Source: Planctomycetota bacterium
GTDB lineage: Bacteria; Planctomycetota; Planctomycetia; Pirellulales; Pirellulaceae
Reading direction: 5' to 3'
Assembly (NCBI GenBank): GCA_029259935.1
Contig: JAJDEH010000113.1
Coordinates: 1-34,150, forward strand
Length of the DNA: 34,150 nt
In this document: positions 33,803 to 34,150 of the stretch, piece by piece
Layout: each line of letters begins with the position of its first letter
Position numbering within the stretch: the first letter of the stretch is position 1
Notes under the pieces: generated by a model
The model's input: the letters and a program-made list of their open reading frames with translations, nothing else
The model's database searches: none
What the model was told of the DNA's origin: nothing
Translations under genes and position numbers: made by a program

Positions 33803-34150
33803 ATGGAACAGGAGATAACGGAGATAACGGAGATGAATTCTCTGGTTCCTCTGCCTGCTCTGTTGTTGAAAGGACCGAACGTGCATCCGCGATTCCCACA
33901 AGCTGCTGGAATGACTCATGACGTGATTGGGGCCGCCATCGAAGTTCACAAGGATAAAGGGCCTGGTTTGCTCGAATCGATTTACGAATGGTGTTAACGA
34001 TGGAACTGCAACTGCGAGGTCATCGAGTTCAAAGTCAAGACCGTGTTGTCATCCGCTATAAGCAATTCTCCCGTGAGGAGCCGCTTCGATTCGATTTGCT
34101 GATTGACCCGTGCTTGTTTGTGGAAGTGAAGGCGGTTGAAAAAGTGCATC
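33803..34150 (+). pseudogene. GxxExxY-family gene with a frameshift, 3' end outside the window
   Basis: The first frame gives THDVIGAAIEVHKDKGPGLLESIYEWC and stops at TAA 33995-33997. The next frame, from 34000, continues with MELQLRGHRV, RVVIRYKQF and LRFDLLIDPCLFVEVKAVEK to the end. Together they form a GxxExxY protein: G-P-G-L-L-E-S-I-Y, then E-L-x-x-R-G and the V-E-x-K-A-V core of a PD-(D/E)XK-like nuclease fold. Adding one T at TGTT near 33994 would give W-C-L-T-M-E-L and one open frame, so a single-base deletion in a short T run, or a sequencing error, is likely. ATG 33803 or 33911 could be the start. The function of this widespread family is unknown. Confidence 0.75.
33811..33837. repeat. 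9-bp tandem repeat at the start of the GxxExxY locus
   Basis: GGAGATAAC at 33811-33819 and 33820-33828, then GGAGATGAA at 33829-33837. In the frame of the GxxExxY gene it reads EITEITEMN. Similar short repeats often precede GxxExxY genes in my recollection. Confidence 0.6.

Overview
The window looks like a chromosomal segment of a planctomycete (phylum Planctomycetota, probably a Pirellulales-type lineage). This is judged from gene content, not a database search. It holds a DUF1501 protein, a DUF1559-like pseudopilin, a prepilin-type protein, an ECF sigma factor beside a Ser/Thr kinase with WD40 repeats, a sodium:solute symporter tail, and many secreted proteins of planctomycete style. GC content is moderately high. 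No tRNA, rRNA, CRISPR array, prophage or full insertion sequence was seen.

Layout. 1-3.7 kb: the end of a sodium:solute symporter, a small GH2-like jelly-roll protein and a large prepilin-type protein on the minus strand, then a DUF1559-like protein divergently transcribed. 4.1-14.4 kb: a co-directional cluster of a 1102-residue TPR protein, ExbB/TolQ, ExbD/TolR and a 1756-residue protein. 14.5-19.2 kb: ECF sigma factor plus a giant kinase-WD40-LRR protein. 19.3-21.6 kb: SGNH hydrolase-like protein and DUF1501 protein. 21.6-23.2 kb: a secreted lipocalin-like/beta-propeller protein (minus) with a promoter and palindromic operator candidate. 23.2-31.5 kb: an export set (TolC-like outer-membrane lipoprotein, small two-helix protein, MacB/FtsX-type permease, HlyD/MacA-type adaptor, all minus), interrupted by a plus-strand EF-hand membrane protein. 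31.5-34.15 kb: a DUF1232 protein, a MITE-like palindrome, a secreted beta-helix protein and a frameshifted GxxExxY gene running off the end.

The most interesting system is the 4.1-14.4 kb cluster. The ExbB and ExbD homologues should form a proton-driven motor. The last gene has what a TonB/TolA partner needs: a transmembrane helix carrying the S-x3-H motif, then a Pro/Glu-rich stretch and a linker of about 1300 residues. It ends not in a TonB or TolA C-terminal domain but in an alpha/alpha-toroid of the prenyltransferase/squalene-oxidase repeat class. With the large secreted TPR protein (compare CpoB/YbgF beside Tol-Pal), this suggests a Tol/Ton-like envelope-spanning machine whose distal effector is a toroid. 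That is inference; no function has been shown here.

The second theme is export: the adaptor, permease and TolC-like protein look like a MacAB-TolC-type tripartite system, but no ATPase gene lies in the window. Several non-coding elements (palindromes, tandem repeats, a 129-bp MITE-like element, an 18-bp-period repeat between exbB and exbD) are listed separately.
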